Virus record (IMG/VR): IMGVR_UViG_3300042472_000086 | Span: 1-20,532 of that record | From: a virus | DNA length: 20,532 nt | Strand: one strand, 5' to 3' | In this document: in pieces, positions 13,516 through 20,355 of the stretch | Position numbering within the stretch: the first letter of the stretch is position 1 | Layout of the letters: each line of letters opens with the position of its first letter | Made by a program: the position numbers and the translations under genes | The notes under the pieces: model-generated | Database searches by the model: none | What the model saw: only the letters and a program-made list of their open reading frames with translations | What the model was told of the DNA's origin: nothing

Positions 13516-14355
13516 TCAGCAGTCCCACTTGCGCAGAGCCAGCGCCTTGCGCGTCGGGCGTCCCTTGTCGTCCTTCATCGGCCCCTCCATGCCAGTCATC
13601 CGTGCGCAAAATGAGCTGCGCCGGGCGGCAGCCTTGGGTGATTTCTTCGCCTGCTTGGCGCTGACGGGCGGCTTGATGTCCTGCCCCTGCGCCTTGAGTG
13701 ACGCGCGACCCTTGGCGTTGAGGCCACCCTCGGGGTTCTTGCCCTCCTTGCGCGTCCACGCGCCGGCGGTGGCGAGGCCACCCTCCTTGAACTGCCGGCG
13801 GACGCCGAGGCTGACGTTAGCGCCGCGCGCCGGGTCGTAGCCGCCGGACACGGACACCGGGCCGTCCTCGTAGCGCATCTCGCCACCGAAACCCGCGCCG
13901 GGTTCATAGCCGCCGGACACGGACACCGGGCCACGCTGATAGCGCGCCTGAAGCATCCGCAGCTTCATCTCATTGTCGAGGGCGGCGTTCACGCCGACGT
14001 TGCCACCGGCTACGGGCATGCCCGCGCCGCCGCTGGCACCCTGAAAACCGCCACCGGGTCCAAGTTGACCCTGCACGCCGAGGCTGACCGGGCCAGCTTG
14101 GCCCTGCACGCCAGCCTGCATACCTGCGAAGCGGCCTCCCATGGGCTGCTGGGCGCCCATGGGAGGCGCGCCGAAGGGTGCGCCGGGGTTCGGCGCACCT
14201 GCGGGCATCTGCTGCGCCATGGGGCCAGCCTGACCGCGCACAGCCGGCTGCTGCTGATTGGGCACCGGGCCAAGGGGCTTGAGGCGCTGCGACACGCCGA
14301 GGGCGTCGTCGATTTGCTGACGGTCTCTCGCTCGCTTCGCCTCAAAGTTCGCCAC
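13516..14355 (-). CDS. DUF6321-like phage protein with Gly/Gln-rich middle
   Basis: A 279-aa protein. I chose the GTG at 14355-14353 because it follows AAAGG by 8 nt and begins after the upstream stop; the open frame continues upstream to 14640 but overlaps the previous gene. Residues 1-30 are a charged helix. The middle (about 35-140) is low-complexity in Gly, Pro, Gln, Met and Ala. Two copies of GPVSVSGGY(E/D)P follow, plus a related GPVSLGVQG, suggesting repeated beta hairpins. The C-terminal about 85 residues begin near AGAWTRKEGKNPEGGLNAKG, contain SFCARMTGMEGPMKD and end RKALALRKWDC, which I recognise as the DUF6321 domain of phage proteins. Its function is unknown, and the basic tail may contact DNA. 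Confidence 0.65.
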   Translation of the reverse strand: MANFEAKRARDRQQIDDALGVSQRLKPLGPVPNQQQPAVRGQAGPMAQQMPAGAPNPGAPFGAPPMGAQQPMGGRFAGMQAGVQGQAGPVSLGVQGQLGPGGGFQGASGGAGMPVAGGNVGVNAALDNEMKLRMLQARYQRGPVSVSGGYEPGAGFGGEMRYEDGPVSVSGGYDPARGANVSLGVRRQFKEGGLATAGAWTRKEGKNPEGGLNAKGRASLKAQGQDIKPPVSAKQAKKSPKAAARRSSFCARMTGMEGPMKDDKGRPTRKALALRKWDC

Positions 14356-14366
14356 GGTGGGTGCCT

Positions 14367-15017
14367 TTACGCGGTGGACTGCTGGACGACGGTGACGCGG
14401 AGAGTGCCGCTGCCGCTGGTGACCACTCGCACGGCCCTCATGAGGGTCGTGGTGAAATGCGTCTGGCTGGTTGTGGCGCCGGTCAACGCGGCGACAGGGT
14501 GTGCCACGGCGAGCTGCGTGATCGTCGTGTCGAACGGATCTTCGTTCGTGTACTCGACGGAGTACGTCACGGCACCGGCCAGCTCGTTGCAGGAAATGTT
14601 GGTCACCTGATTGGGCACGTAGATGTCGAGGGGCCACCACGCTCCAGTCCCAAAGGACGAGCTGTTGGGGTTGCCGACGGAGACCGTCTCGGTCGTGAAG
14701 ACAGTGACGGTTGCGACAGCCACGGAGGTGACAGTCTGGAATAGCTTGGTCGTGTTCACGGTCGTGTTGTTCGGCCCGGTCACGTTCTCGTAGATCGTGA
14801 CGCCCGAGGCATCGGTGCCGTTCACGGTGAACACCACAGTCGACAGGTTCGATGTGCTGGTGAAGGCGACGATGGTCGCGCCGTAGAAGGTGGCAACGCC
14901 AGCGGCGGCGTAGACGCCGTCGATGGTCAGGTTGACGCCGTTGACTGGCGTCTGCGCAGTGGTCACTCCGGTGGCGCTTGCCGCCTGAAACGAGAGTGTC
15001 TTCTGAATGGGCCGCAT
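14367..15017 (-). CDS. Beta-rich virion structural protein
   Basis: A 216-aa protein with ATG after AAGGA and a TAA stop. It is dominated by Thr/Val/Ser with regular beta-strand alternation, and has two likely sub-domains, roughly 1-120 and 121-216. The second begins near GAWWPLDIYVPNQVTN and includes a YSVEYTNEDPFDTT strand pair. The stop overlaps the ribosome-binding region of the next gene. I recognise the general look of phage head or neck accessory proteins but no named family. Its place between capsid-proximal and adaptor genes suggests a head surface or head-tail joining component. Confidence 0.6.
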   Translation of the reverse strand: MRPIQKTLSFQAASATGVTTAQTPVNGVNLTIDGVYAAAGVATFYGATIVAFTSTSNLSTVVFTVNGTDASGVTIYENVTGPNNTTVNTTKLFQTVTSVAVATVTVFTTETVSVGNPNSSSFGTGAWWPLDIYVPNQVTNISCNELAGAVTYSVEYTNEDPFDTTITQLAVAHPVAALTGATTSQTHFTTTLMRAVRVVTSGSGTLRVTVVQQSTA

Positions 15018-15039
15018 GTTGCGTGGTCCTTGCGAATTA

Positions 15040-15063
15040 GGGGCTGGCTGTCAAGCCAGCCCC
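15040..15063. other. Perfect GC-rich hairpin in intergenic gap
   Basis: Ten perfectly paired bases (GGGGCTGGCT with AGCCAGCCCC) enclose a 4-nt loop in the 77-nt gap between two structural genes. On the minus strand it is followed by CTAATTCG, with no real T-run. It could be a weak terminator, an RNA processing or stabilising hairpin, or a mark left by insertion. Confidence 0.55.
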
Positions 15064-15094
15064 CGTTCTGTATCACCAATCGCGAGGGCAGTCA

Positions 15095-15538
15095 CTAGTC
15101 CTGCGCGGTGGTCTGCACGTAGGTGTAGGTGACACGCACCTGACCAGCGGTAGGCTGGCCTACCGAGGTGACCGTAGCCACCACAGTGCCGTTCGTGCCG
15201 ATGTTGTCCATGGCAGCAAGCTGGGCCGCAGTGTGCGTGGGATACACGCGCACGCCGGTCTTCGCATTGACGCCGCTGGCGTACGTCGTGGCCCCAGTGG
15301 AGGTGCCGACAGACACAGTCGCCGACGTCGCGCTGTTGTACTGGGTCAGCACATCAACGACGATCTCGACGATCTGAGAGTTGTACGGCAGATACACGGT
15401 GGCGTTCTGCACAAGCGTAACATCGAAGTCGATCAGCACGGTCTGTGAAAGAACCGCGAAACCGATATTTGGGCCACCAGTGACGCCGGCGTTTTTGTCG
15501 CCGGAGGCAAGTGGGCCAGTCCAAGTCGTCTGAGACAT
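15095..15538 (-). CDS. Small beta-rich virion structural protein
   Basis: A 147-aa protein with ATG after an AAGGA ribosome-binding site, the first structural gene after the homing endonuclease. It is almost entirely Thr, Val, Ser, Ala and Gly with alternating hydrophobic residues, indicating a beta-sandwich. No cysteine, signal peptide or transmembrane segment is seen. The N-terminus (TTWTGPLASGDKNAG) and the GPNIGFAVLSQT phrase resemble decoration or minor head proteins encoded after the capsid gene in other phages. A role on the virion surface is likely but is inferred from context and composition. The nuclease gene probably separated it from the capsid gene in an ancestor. Confidence 0.6.
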   Translation of the reverse strand: MSQTTWTGPLASGDKNAGVTGGPNIGFAVLSQTVLIDFDVTLVQNATVYLPYNSQIVEIVVDVLTQYNSATSATVSVGTSTGATTYASGVNAKTGVRVYPTHTAAQLAAMDNIGTNGTVVATVTSVGQPTAGQVRVTYTYVQTTAQD

Positions 15539-15614
15539 ACGTGAGTTCCTTCGCGAAGAGGTGCTGCTATAGCGACGGCAGCTTTATCACGTCTCCGGGG
15601 CGTTGGCTAGATGC

Positions 15615-17165
15615 TCATGGGCGCCGCCATACCCACCGTTTTTTGCCGCAATCGAACATGCGCTGCGCGCCCAAAAGGTACGTCATATCGCGCTCGCTGC
15701 GGCCGTCGGTGCTTGGGTCAAAGACCTCGGGGGACCGGAGATCGCGGATGCGCGCCGGTATCTTGCGGCGCTGCCACGCGGTCTTGGGCAGCAGTCCGGT
15801 TTTCGGGTGGTACACCTGATAGTCCGGCGCCGACGTCTCCTCTAACGCAAAGCCCAGTTGTTCGTACAGGCCGCCTGTGAAGTAGCGATTGTCCGAGAAG
15901 GACTTCACGGTCTCCGGGTCGCTATCGGCCACGAACGCGGAGAACAGCCGCGAGGCTCCGCCGGCCACTGACACGCGCGTGGCGTACCGGCTCAACGTCC
16001 ACACGCGATCCGCGTGCGCCCCGCGATCATTGCCGCCGAAAGTGAACCGCATGCAGGCCACCAGCTTGTCGCGGTGGTACAACCCGTACTGCTCGCCGAA
16101 GCCGCCGCCACCCTGCGGGTGGTATGCCTCAAAAAATTGCGCGGCCTCAACGTGGCCGACACGCCGCAAGTCGCACTTGCGCGCCATGAGCCGCCCACGC
16201 CCCTTGCCGAGTGCGTTGCGCACCAACCGCTTTATGGCGTGCGGCCTGTCCAGCCACTCGCTCTCGTACACCGTCAGCAGCCGAATGCCCTGCGCCTCGC
16301 ACGCCAGATGTTTGTCGAGGTGGCGAGTGCGATCCTTGCGCTCCTCCTCGACGGAAGACGCCGCGTGCCAGTATTCTCCGCAGTATTCGATCGCCAGCGA
16401 CGCCGAGGGCGCGTAGATGTCCAATTCCTTTGGCGCTATGGTGGCGCGATCTCGCGTCCACGTCTCCGCGTAGATAGACACGAAGCGCAGCAGCGCGGCT
16501 TCGCCCTTGGATCGGTGGTGCGAGCACTCCGGACACCCGTGGGCGCGCTTGAGGTGATGCTCGGGCGTCTGGCTGAACAGCCCGTGCTTGGCACACCGGA
16601 TGTCAATTTTGCTTTTGGCACCCGCGTATCTGACCTCGTCGTAGCCATAGACGTCGCCATGCACCTCACGCGCGTCGCGGGCAAACTTCTCGGCAAAGTT
16701 GGCGAGCTTCGTGTCCGCCGTCTTGCGCGCCGCGCCGGCCACGTTGCTGCGGTGCCCGCGCTTGATGGCACCGCAAGTAGGGCAGCCCTTGCCCCCGGAA
16801 AGGTGATTGCCCGGCGCTACGTCAAAAGGTCCGTGCACCGGGCAGGTGACGGTGAACTTTGTGGTGTTGTTCACGTAAACCGCGCGCTCGTAAGTGTAGA
16901 AGCCGTTGTGTCTCGCGCGAGCCGCCGCGAGGACATCGTCTGGCGACGACCGCCGCTTTGACGCGCGCACCTCACCTCCGCACGAGGGGCAGCCCGCGCC
17001 GTCCTTGCGCAACTGCGCCGGATACTGGCTGAAGAGGCCATGCTCGTGGCAACGAATGCCAGAGATGCGCTGCAGGGCGCCGGTGTAGCGCGCGGCCGTG
17101 AAATCGTACCGTTCCCGCACTTGCGGGGGAAACTTGGCGATCACGTCGCCCAGTGTCAGTTGCAT
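15615..17165 (-). CDS. Homing endonuclease: Zn modules + Vsr-like nuclease + GNAT-like domain
   Basis: A 516-aa protein with ATG behind an AGGA ribosome-binding site. Residues 30-220 hold three copies of a zinc-binding module, each with C..H.G.F......H......GCPxC spacing (C39/H42/C59/C62; C108/H111/C128/C131; C191/H194/C211/C214), as in phage DUF723-type DNA-binding repeats. Residues about 220-320 form a Vsr/PDDEXK-like nuclease: ELDIY with D249, then LAIEYCGEYWH (E260), then KHLACEAQGIRLLTVYESEW (285-304). Residues about 325-475 resemble the GNAT-like C-terminal domain found in related phage nucleases (VGGASRLF-like AGGASRLFSAF, then FSDNRYFTGGLYEQLGF). Such enzymes cut intron-less or gene-less alleles and spread by repair. 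It is a free-standing gene between capsid and structural genes with its own promoter. Whether it is active, and its target, cannot be read from sequence. Confidence 0.82.
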   Translation of the reverse strand: MQLTLGDVIAKFPPQVRERYDFTAARYTGALQRISGIRCHEHGLFSQYPAQLRKDGAGCPSCGGEVRASKRRSSPDDVLAAARARHNGFYTYERAVYVNNTTKFTVTCPVHGPFDVAPGNHLSGGKGCPTCGAIKRGHRSNVAGAARKTADTKLANFAEKFARDAREVHGDVYGYDEVRYAGAKSKIDIRCAKHGLFSQTPEHHLKRAHGCPECSHHRSKGEAALLRFVSIYAETWTRDRATIAPKELDIYAPSASLAIEYCGEYWHAASSVEEERKDRTRHLDKHLACEAQGIRLLTVYESEWLDRPHAIKRLVRNALGKGRGRLMARKCDLRRVGHVEAAQFFEAYHPQGGGGFGEQYGLYHRDKLVACMRFTFGGNDRGAHADRVWTLSRYATRVSVAGGASRLFSAFVADSDPETVKSFSDNRYFTGGLYEQLGFALEETSAPDYQVYHPKTGLLPKTAWQRRKIPARIRDLRSPEVFDPSTDGRSERDMTYLLGAQRMFDCGKKRWVWRRP

Positions 17166-17192
17166 TTTGTGTCCTGTCCAGCCGTTGCAGAG

Positions 17193-17207
17193 TTTGTATC
17201 ATACAAA
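17193..17207. promoter_or_regulatory. Palindrome over the -10 box, possible operator
   Basis: TTTGTAT-C-ATACAAA is a perfect inverted repeat with 7-bp arms and a single central base. It covers the -10 hexamer of the predicted promoter, so a dimeric regulator bound there would block transcription. It could equally be a chance by-product of an AT-rich -10 region. No regulator gene is visible in the window. Confidence 0.4.
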
Positions 17208-17226
17208 GCCGGTGTCGGAATGGCAA
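17198..17226 (-). promoter_or_regulatory. Sigma70-type promoter for the homing endonuclease gene
   Basis: On the minus strand TTGCCA (-35, 5 of 6 consensus matches) at 17226-17221 is followed by exactly 17 nt and TATGAT (-10, 5 of 6) at 17203-17198. It lies between the capsid terminator and the nuclease start at 17165, leaving a leader of about 26 nt. The -10 sits inside a 15-nt palindrome. Host RNA polymerase could therefore transcribe the nuclease, and perhaps the structural genes after it, independently of the capsid operon. Confidence 0.6.
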
Positions 17227-17231
17227 TAGCA

Positions 17232-17267
17232 CAAAGAAAAACGGCCCCCAGATTTCTCTGGGAGCCG
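17232..17267 (-). terminator. Rho-independent terminator after the capsid gene
   Basis: On the minus strand an 11-pair stem (CGGCTCCCAGA with TCTGGGGGCCG, one G-T wobble) closes on a GAAA tetraloop and is followed at once by TTTTTCTTTG. It begins 30 nt past the capsid stop codon and ends 66 nt before the homing endonuclease start. GC-rich stem, stable GNRA loop and T-run are all present, making this the clearest terminator in the window. It would separate capsid transcripts from those of downstream genes. Confidence 0.88.
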
Positions 17268-17296
17268 CTCTTTTCCGTTGTATTTGAGTAGTTTAC

Positions 17297-18211
17297 TCAG
17301 ATACCCGGCGTCCCGTAAACCCCGCGCGGATCCGTCCAACCGAACGCGTAACGCTCGGTGGCTTTGTAGCGCATGCTGTCCGTCTCGAAGTCGCCTTCCA
17401 TTGACTTCTCGAGGCTGCGACGCATTGCGAGCTTGAGACCCTCGGGCGCATCAGTCTGTACCCACCATGCGGTGGTCGAGGTGATACGCGAGAGGTTGGC
17501 CTGACCGCCATCCAGCAAACCCATTGATTTGACTGGATTAATATCATTGTTCGCGGTGCCGGCACGCAGAACAGACTTGAGGAGGACCTCGGCCTGAAAC
17601 ACGTTGCTCGGTCCAACGACCAACTTCTTCGGCGTCAAGCGGATGCGCTTGCCGTTGTTGTCGACGGCGTTGCGGATCTGCACCAGCAGCTGCTCAAGCG
17701 AGGTCTGCGACAGGTTTGCGGCCGTCGAGAGCTTGTTTGAGAAGGTGCCGTTGGCGATCGGGTGATCCGTGGCAACCAGTTCCTTGCCGTCGCCGCCCGG
17801 ATAGGCTGCGGTGAACGAGCGGTTCAGGATGTTGGCGCCAAGGGTCTCTTTGGTTTCGATCAGCGACTGCGCGAGGTGACGCGCGTAGGTCTGACCGATG
17901 CGGATGTGATCGCCATCCTCAACAAGAACCTTGGTCAGCGCGAAAGCGAGACCGTAGACCTTGTAGACGTAACGCTGGATGAACAGCACGCCACCCGACT
18001 GGTAGGTGACGGGCATGCCGTCCGGCAGTTCCGGTGCGGCGCCGAAGCCGTACAGGACTGGCTCTTCGTGGTAGTTCCGGGGGATGCCCTTGAACTCTTT
18101 GAAGACTTGCGACCATTCGTCTGCACGCTGGTCATAGATGCCGTTGAACTCTTCGTTCAGGATCGGCTCGACGATGGAGCGGAAGTCAGTACTCCGCATT
18201 GGCATAGCCAT
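17297..18211 (-). CDS. Major capsid protein (HK97-fold, Mu gpT-like)
   Basis: A 304-aa protein with ATG 9 nt after GGAGGG, a strong ribosome-binding site that suits a highly expressed gene. The N-terminal region has a long charged helix (residues 16-45), matching the N-arm and spine helix of HK97-type shells. The segment ALTKVLVEDGDHIRIGQTY (91-109), followed by the helical HLAQSLIETKETLGANILNR (112-131), is characteristic of the Mu gpT-like and related capsid families. The C-terminus AFGWTDPRGVYG is likewise typical. It forms the icosahedral shell. The reading frame is intact, with no intron or intein despite the homing endonuclease gene immediately downstream. A terminator hairpin follows 30 nt after the stop, consistent with boosted capsid transcripts. 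Confidence 0.88.
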   Translation of the reverse strand: MAMPMRSTDFRSIVEPILNEEFNGIYDQRADEWSQVFKEFKGIPRNYHEEPVLYGFGAAPELPDGMPVTYQSGGVLFIQRYVYKVYGLAFALTKVLVEDGDHIRIGQTYARHLAQSLIETKETLGANILNRSFTAAYPGGDGKELVATDHPIANGTFSNKLSTAANLSQTSLEQLLVQIRNAVDNNGKRIRLTPKKLVVGPSNVFQAEVLLKSVLRAGTANNDINPVKSMGLLDGGQANLSRITSTTAWWVQTDAPEGLKLAMRRSLEKSMEGDFETDSMRYKATERYAFGWTDPRGVYGTPGI

Positions 18212-18224
18212 GGTTCAAGCCCTC

Positions 18225-18803
18225 CTAGTAGGCGTTCTTGACGGCGACATTCTGATGTTCAACGATCTGCACGAGAGCGTTGACATAGGTGTCACCCCAG
18301 TTGTTGTCGGGACCGGCGACGATGCCGATCAGGCGGAGCTGTGCGGTGCCGCTGTCAGTGACGACAGAAGCGACGTTCAGCGACTGGCTCGAGAGGCCAG
18401 TGGTCGTGTTCCCGGCGGCTGCCGAGTAGTCGTACTGCTTGCCAATATCAGCGACCACCAGAGCGGCGTTGCTCTGGATCTGGTAGGTGATGGTGCTGTC
18501 AAGCGTGACGTACGCCACGATGTCAGTGCCAGCCTGCGAGGCCGTCCACTTGTTCGAGACGCGGCGACGGCCGTCGCTGTCGGTGAACTCGACACCCTGA
18601 AAGGTGCCGATGAAACCGTCAGTGTCACCGGCAGTGGCGACGACGATGGTGCCCTCATAGGTCGACGATGGGCCGATCTTGACGGGCGAGTTCTGAAAGA
18701 TGTTCGACGTATAGCCAGTCACAATGGTCATCGCGAACGGGCGGATGACGCCCGACGGATGGTTCACTGGGATCAGGCCGTACGGAGATGCGATGCTTGG
18801 CAT
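18225..18803 (-). CDS. Probable head decoration / structural protein
   Basis: A 192-aa protein with ATG after an AGGA-type ribosome-binding site, ending 13 nt before the capsid gene start. It is rich in beta-branched residues, Gly and Ser. It begins SPYGLIPVNHPSG, close to the N-terminal phrase (YGLxPVRH) seen in many phage virion proteins encoded just upstream of the major capsid gene. A later stretch (about residues 95-115) has the D-xxxTYQIQ pattern of that family. It is likely a small beta-sandwich that decorates or stabilises the capsid surface. No signal peptide or membrane segment is visible. Function is by family resemblance and position, not by a diagnostic motif. Confidence 0.55.
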   Translation of the reverse strand: MPSIASPYGLIPVNHPSGVIRPFAMTIVTGYTSNIFQNSPVKIGPSSTYEGTIVVATAGDTDGFIGTFQGVEFTDSDGRRRVSNKWTASQAGTDIVAYVTLDSTITYQIQSNAALVVADIGKQYDYSAAAGNTTTGLSSQSLNVASVVTDSGTAQLRLIGIVAGPDNNWGDTYVNALVQIVEHQNVAVKNAY

Positions 18804-18836
18804 ATCCTATGTCCTTGATGAGAGTTGCGAAACGCC

Positions 18837-19379
18837 TTAGCTGAAATCATCCAGCTGCGGCGCGTTGAAACGCATGTCCTCGATGCCATCACCCACGGAG
18901 AGCCGACTGCCCGACCGCTCTGCCTGTTCCCGCATAATCTCAGCGGTTTCGGCGAGCTTGTTCTCTTCGCGCAACGGAGCGTCGTAGTGAGCTTCCTTCA
19001 TGAAGGCCTGATACAGGCTTTCGGGCAGCTTAAACGCGAGCATCTCGTTGACCGCAATGAAACCGACCCATTCGCCGGTCTTCTGCGTTGCGAACTCCAG
19101 CCCGGGGACTTCATCCGGCTTCACAGGCTCGTAACCGAGCTGCATACGCCGATGGATTGGGTCGCGCGGGTTGGTGGTCGTTAGCCAGCACACATGAAAT
19201 CCCGGTAGTTTCGGCAAATCAGGCAGTGCGTCGTTGTGCATTTGCATGCGGAACATCTCGAGACGCTCATCGTCGGTCACCGCGCGGTTTTCAGTGACCT
19301 GCCGGTCATCCATTGCGCGGGCGCGTCGAGCGACACCCTGTTCCTTCTTGAGGCGGTCGTCCATACGATCATCATTCAT
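18837..19379 (-). CDS. Conserved hypothetical phage head-region protein
   Basis: A 180-aa protein with an ATG start behind AAAGGAG, 14 nt after the scaffold-like gene. The first about 50 residues are highly charged (many D, R, E) and likely helical. A compact globular core follows with the phrase GFHVCWLTTTNPRDPIHRRM around residues 64-83 and a GEWVGFIAVNEM segment near 106-117. The tail is helical and charged. I associate such proteins with the interval between scaffold and capsid genes of tailed phages, but I know no function and see no catalytic motif. The genes on both sides suggest a role in head assembly or as a minor head component. Confidence 0.6.
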   Translation of the reverse strand: MNDDRMDDRLKKEQGVARRARAMDDRQVTENRAVTDDERLEMFRMQMHNDALPDLPKLPGFHVCWLTTTNPRDPIHRRMQLGYEPVKPDEVPGLEFATQKTGEWVGFIAVNEMLAFKLPESLYQAFMKEAHYDAPLREENKLAETAEIMREQAERSGSRLSVGDGIEDMRFNAPQLDDFS

Positions 19380-19393
19380 GTTGGCTTACTCCT

Positions 19394-20311
19394 TTAGCTA
19401 GCCGAACCGTTTTTATCGTAGGCCTGATACGCCTTGAGCATTTGGTTGCGACGTGAAACGTCGTCCCATATGCCCGCTTCGATCATAGCCTGCTTACGTT
19501 CGGGTGTCACGTAGATTTCTTTGCGGGTGGAAGTCGGCGCATATTCGCGCGTCTGACCCTGTGGCGGGGCCTTACGGCGCGGTGTGCCGGCGGTCGGTGC
19601 ATCGTCCGCAGAACCGCCCACGCGGGCAGCCACACGGCGCGTCAGCTCCTCCCAATAACCACGGCTCGTCGGGTCGTACCCGGCCGCCGTTAGGTTGTTG
19701 TCAATCGCCTTGGCAACGGCGCTGTCATCGTCGCGGCCGGACGGGTCGTACCACGGATTGGCCGACAGCCACTCCTTGGCGTAGTTGACCGTGCGCGGAT
19801 CTGGACCCGGGTTGGCGTGCTGCTGGCGGACATGCTCGACCTGCTGCTTCTGCTGCCAGAGCAGGCCAGCCTCGCGCTGCGCCTCGTCGCGCAGACGCAT
19901 GGCCGTGGCCACGTCGTCACCGTTACCTGCCTCAACGGCACGGGCGATGATCACCTCAGCCTGCCGCACCTCTTGCTGCACCTGATTGAACCGCTGATCG
20001 ATGGCGCTGACGTTGTTGGCCAGCGTGTTGCCCTCAATGGCGGCCACGCGGCGCGCCAATTCGCCGTTCTGGTGGCGCAGTGTCTCCAGTTCGCGCTGTG
20101 CGTTCTCCTTGGCGCGCTTCTGGATTTCGCGGCGCTTGACGCGGCGCTTGCGGCTCTGGCTCTCGACCTCGTCGTCAGTGTCGTCGTGACTGGAGGCTAG
20201 GCGCTCGTCCTCGCCATCGTCCTCGTCTTCGTCCGCCTCAAGCACGTTTTCAACGGGCGGCGCGCCCTCGATGATCTCAAACTCGTCTTCGGTATCTGGT
20301 GTGTCACTCAT
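19394..20311 (-). CDS. Scaffold-like / capsid assembly protein
   Basis: A 305-aa protein starting with ATG behind a clear AAAGGAG ribosome-binding site. Residues 1-50 are strongly acidic (runs of D/E), residues about 53-70 are a Lys/Arg patch, and about 58-170 are heptad-like and rich in Q, E, R and A, predicting a long coiled coil. The C-terminal third is Pro-rich, then helical and charged. This architecture, with its place two genes upstream of the decoration and capsid genes, is typical of internal scaffolding proteins, which guide procapsid assembly and leave before or during DNA packaging. There is no visible protease motif. The function is inferred from composition and context, since scaffolds diverge too fast to name by motif. 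Confidence 0.7.
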   Translation of the reverse strand: MSDTPDTEDEFEIIEGAPPVENVLEADEDEDDGEDERLASSHDDTDDEVESQSRKRRVKRREIQKRAKENAQRELETLRHQNGELARRVAAIEGNTLANNVSAIDQRFNQVQQEVRQAEVIIARAVEAGNGDDVATAMRLRDEAQREAGLLWQQKQQVEHVRQQHANPGPDPRTVNYAKEWLSANPWYDPSGRDDDSAVAKAIDNNLTAAGYDPTSRGYWEELTRRVAARVGGSADDAPTAGTPRRKAPPQGQTREYAPTSTRKEIYVTPERKQAMIEAGIWDDVSRRNQMLKAYQAYDKNGSAS

Positions 20312-20332
20312 GACCGGCTCCTTTCAGCCTTA

Positions 20333-20350
20333 TAGCGACGGGTGTCGCTA
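20333..20350. repeat. Inverted repeat between partial gene and scaffold gene
   Basis: Perfect 7-bp arms (TAGCGAC and GTCGCTA) are separated by 4 nt, in the 44-nt gap before the scaffold-like gene. On the minus strand the second arm runs into TATAAGG and then the ribosome-binding site AAAGGAG of the next gene. There is no T-tract, so a terminator is unlikely. A -10-like TATAAG is present, but no good -35 lies at 17 nt (a weak TTAACG is 19 nt upstream). It may be a regulatory hairpin, an operator or a promoter element. Confidence 0.4.
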
Positions 20351-20355
20351 GATCG

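Noticed and set aside
13516-14640. Longer 374-codon version of the DUF6321-like gene
   Set aside because: The extra N-terminal part overlaps the preceding structural gene by over 270 bases and is Arg/His-rich; a GTG with ribosome-binding site at 14355 is better.
16014-16961. 315-codon plus-strand open frame
   Set aside because: Lies wholly opposite the homing endonuclease, whose zinc and nuclease motifs are clear; no recognisable domain on this strand.
12711-17207. TGATACA heptamer in three intergenic gaps as a promoter motif
   Set aside because: Only the 17198 copy has a -35 at the right distance; a 7-mer is expected a few times by chance in 20 kb.
17297-18211. Intron or intein in the capsid gene linked to the homing endonuclease
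   Set aside because: The capsid frame is continuous from normal start to typical family C-terminus, so the nuclease is free-standing.
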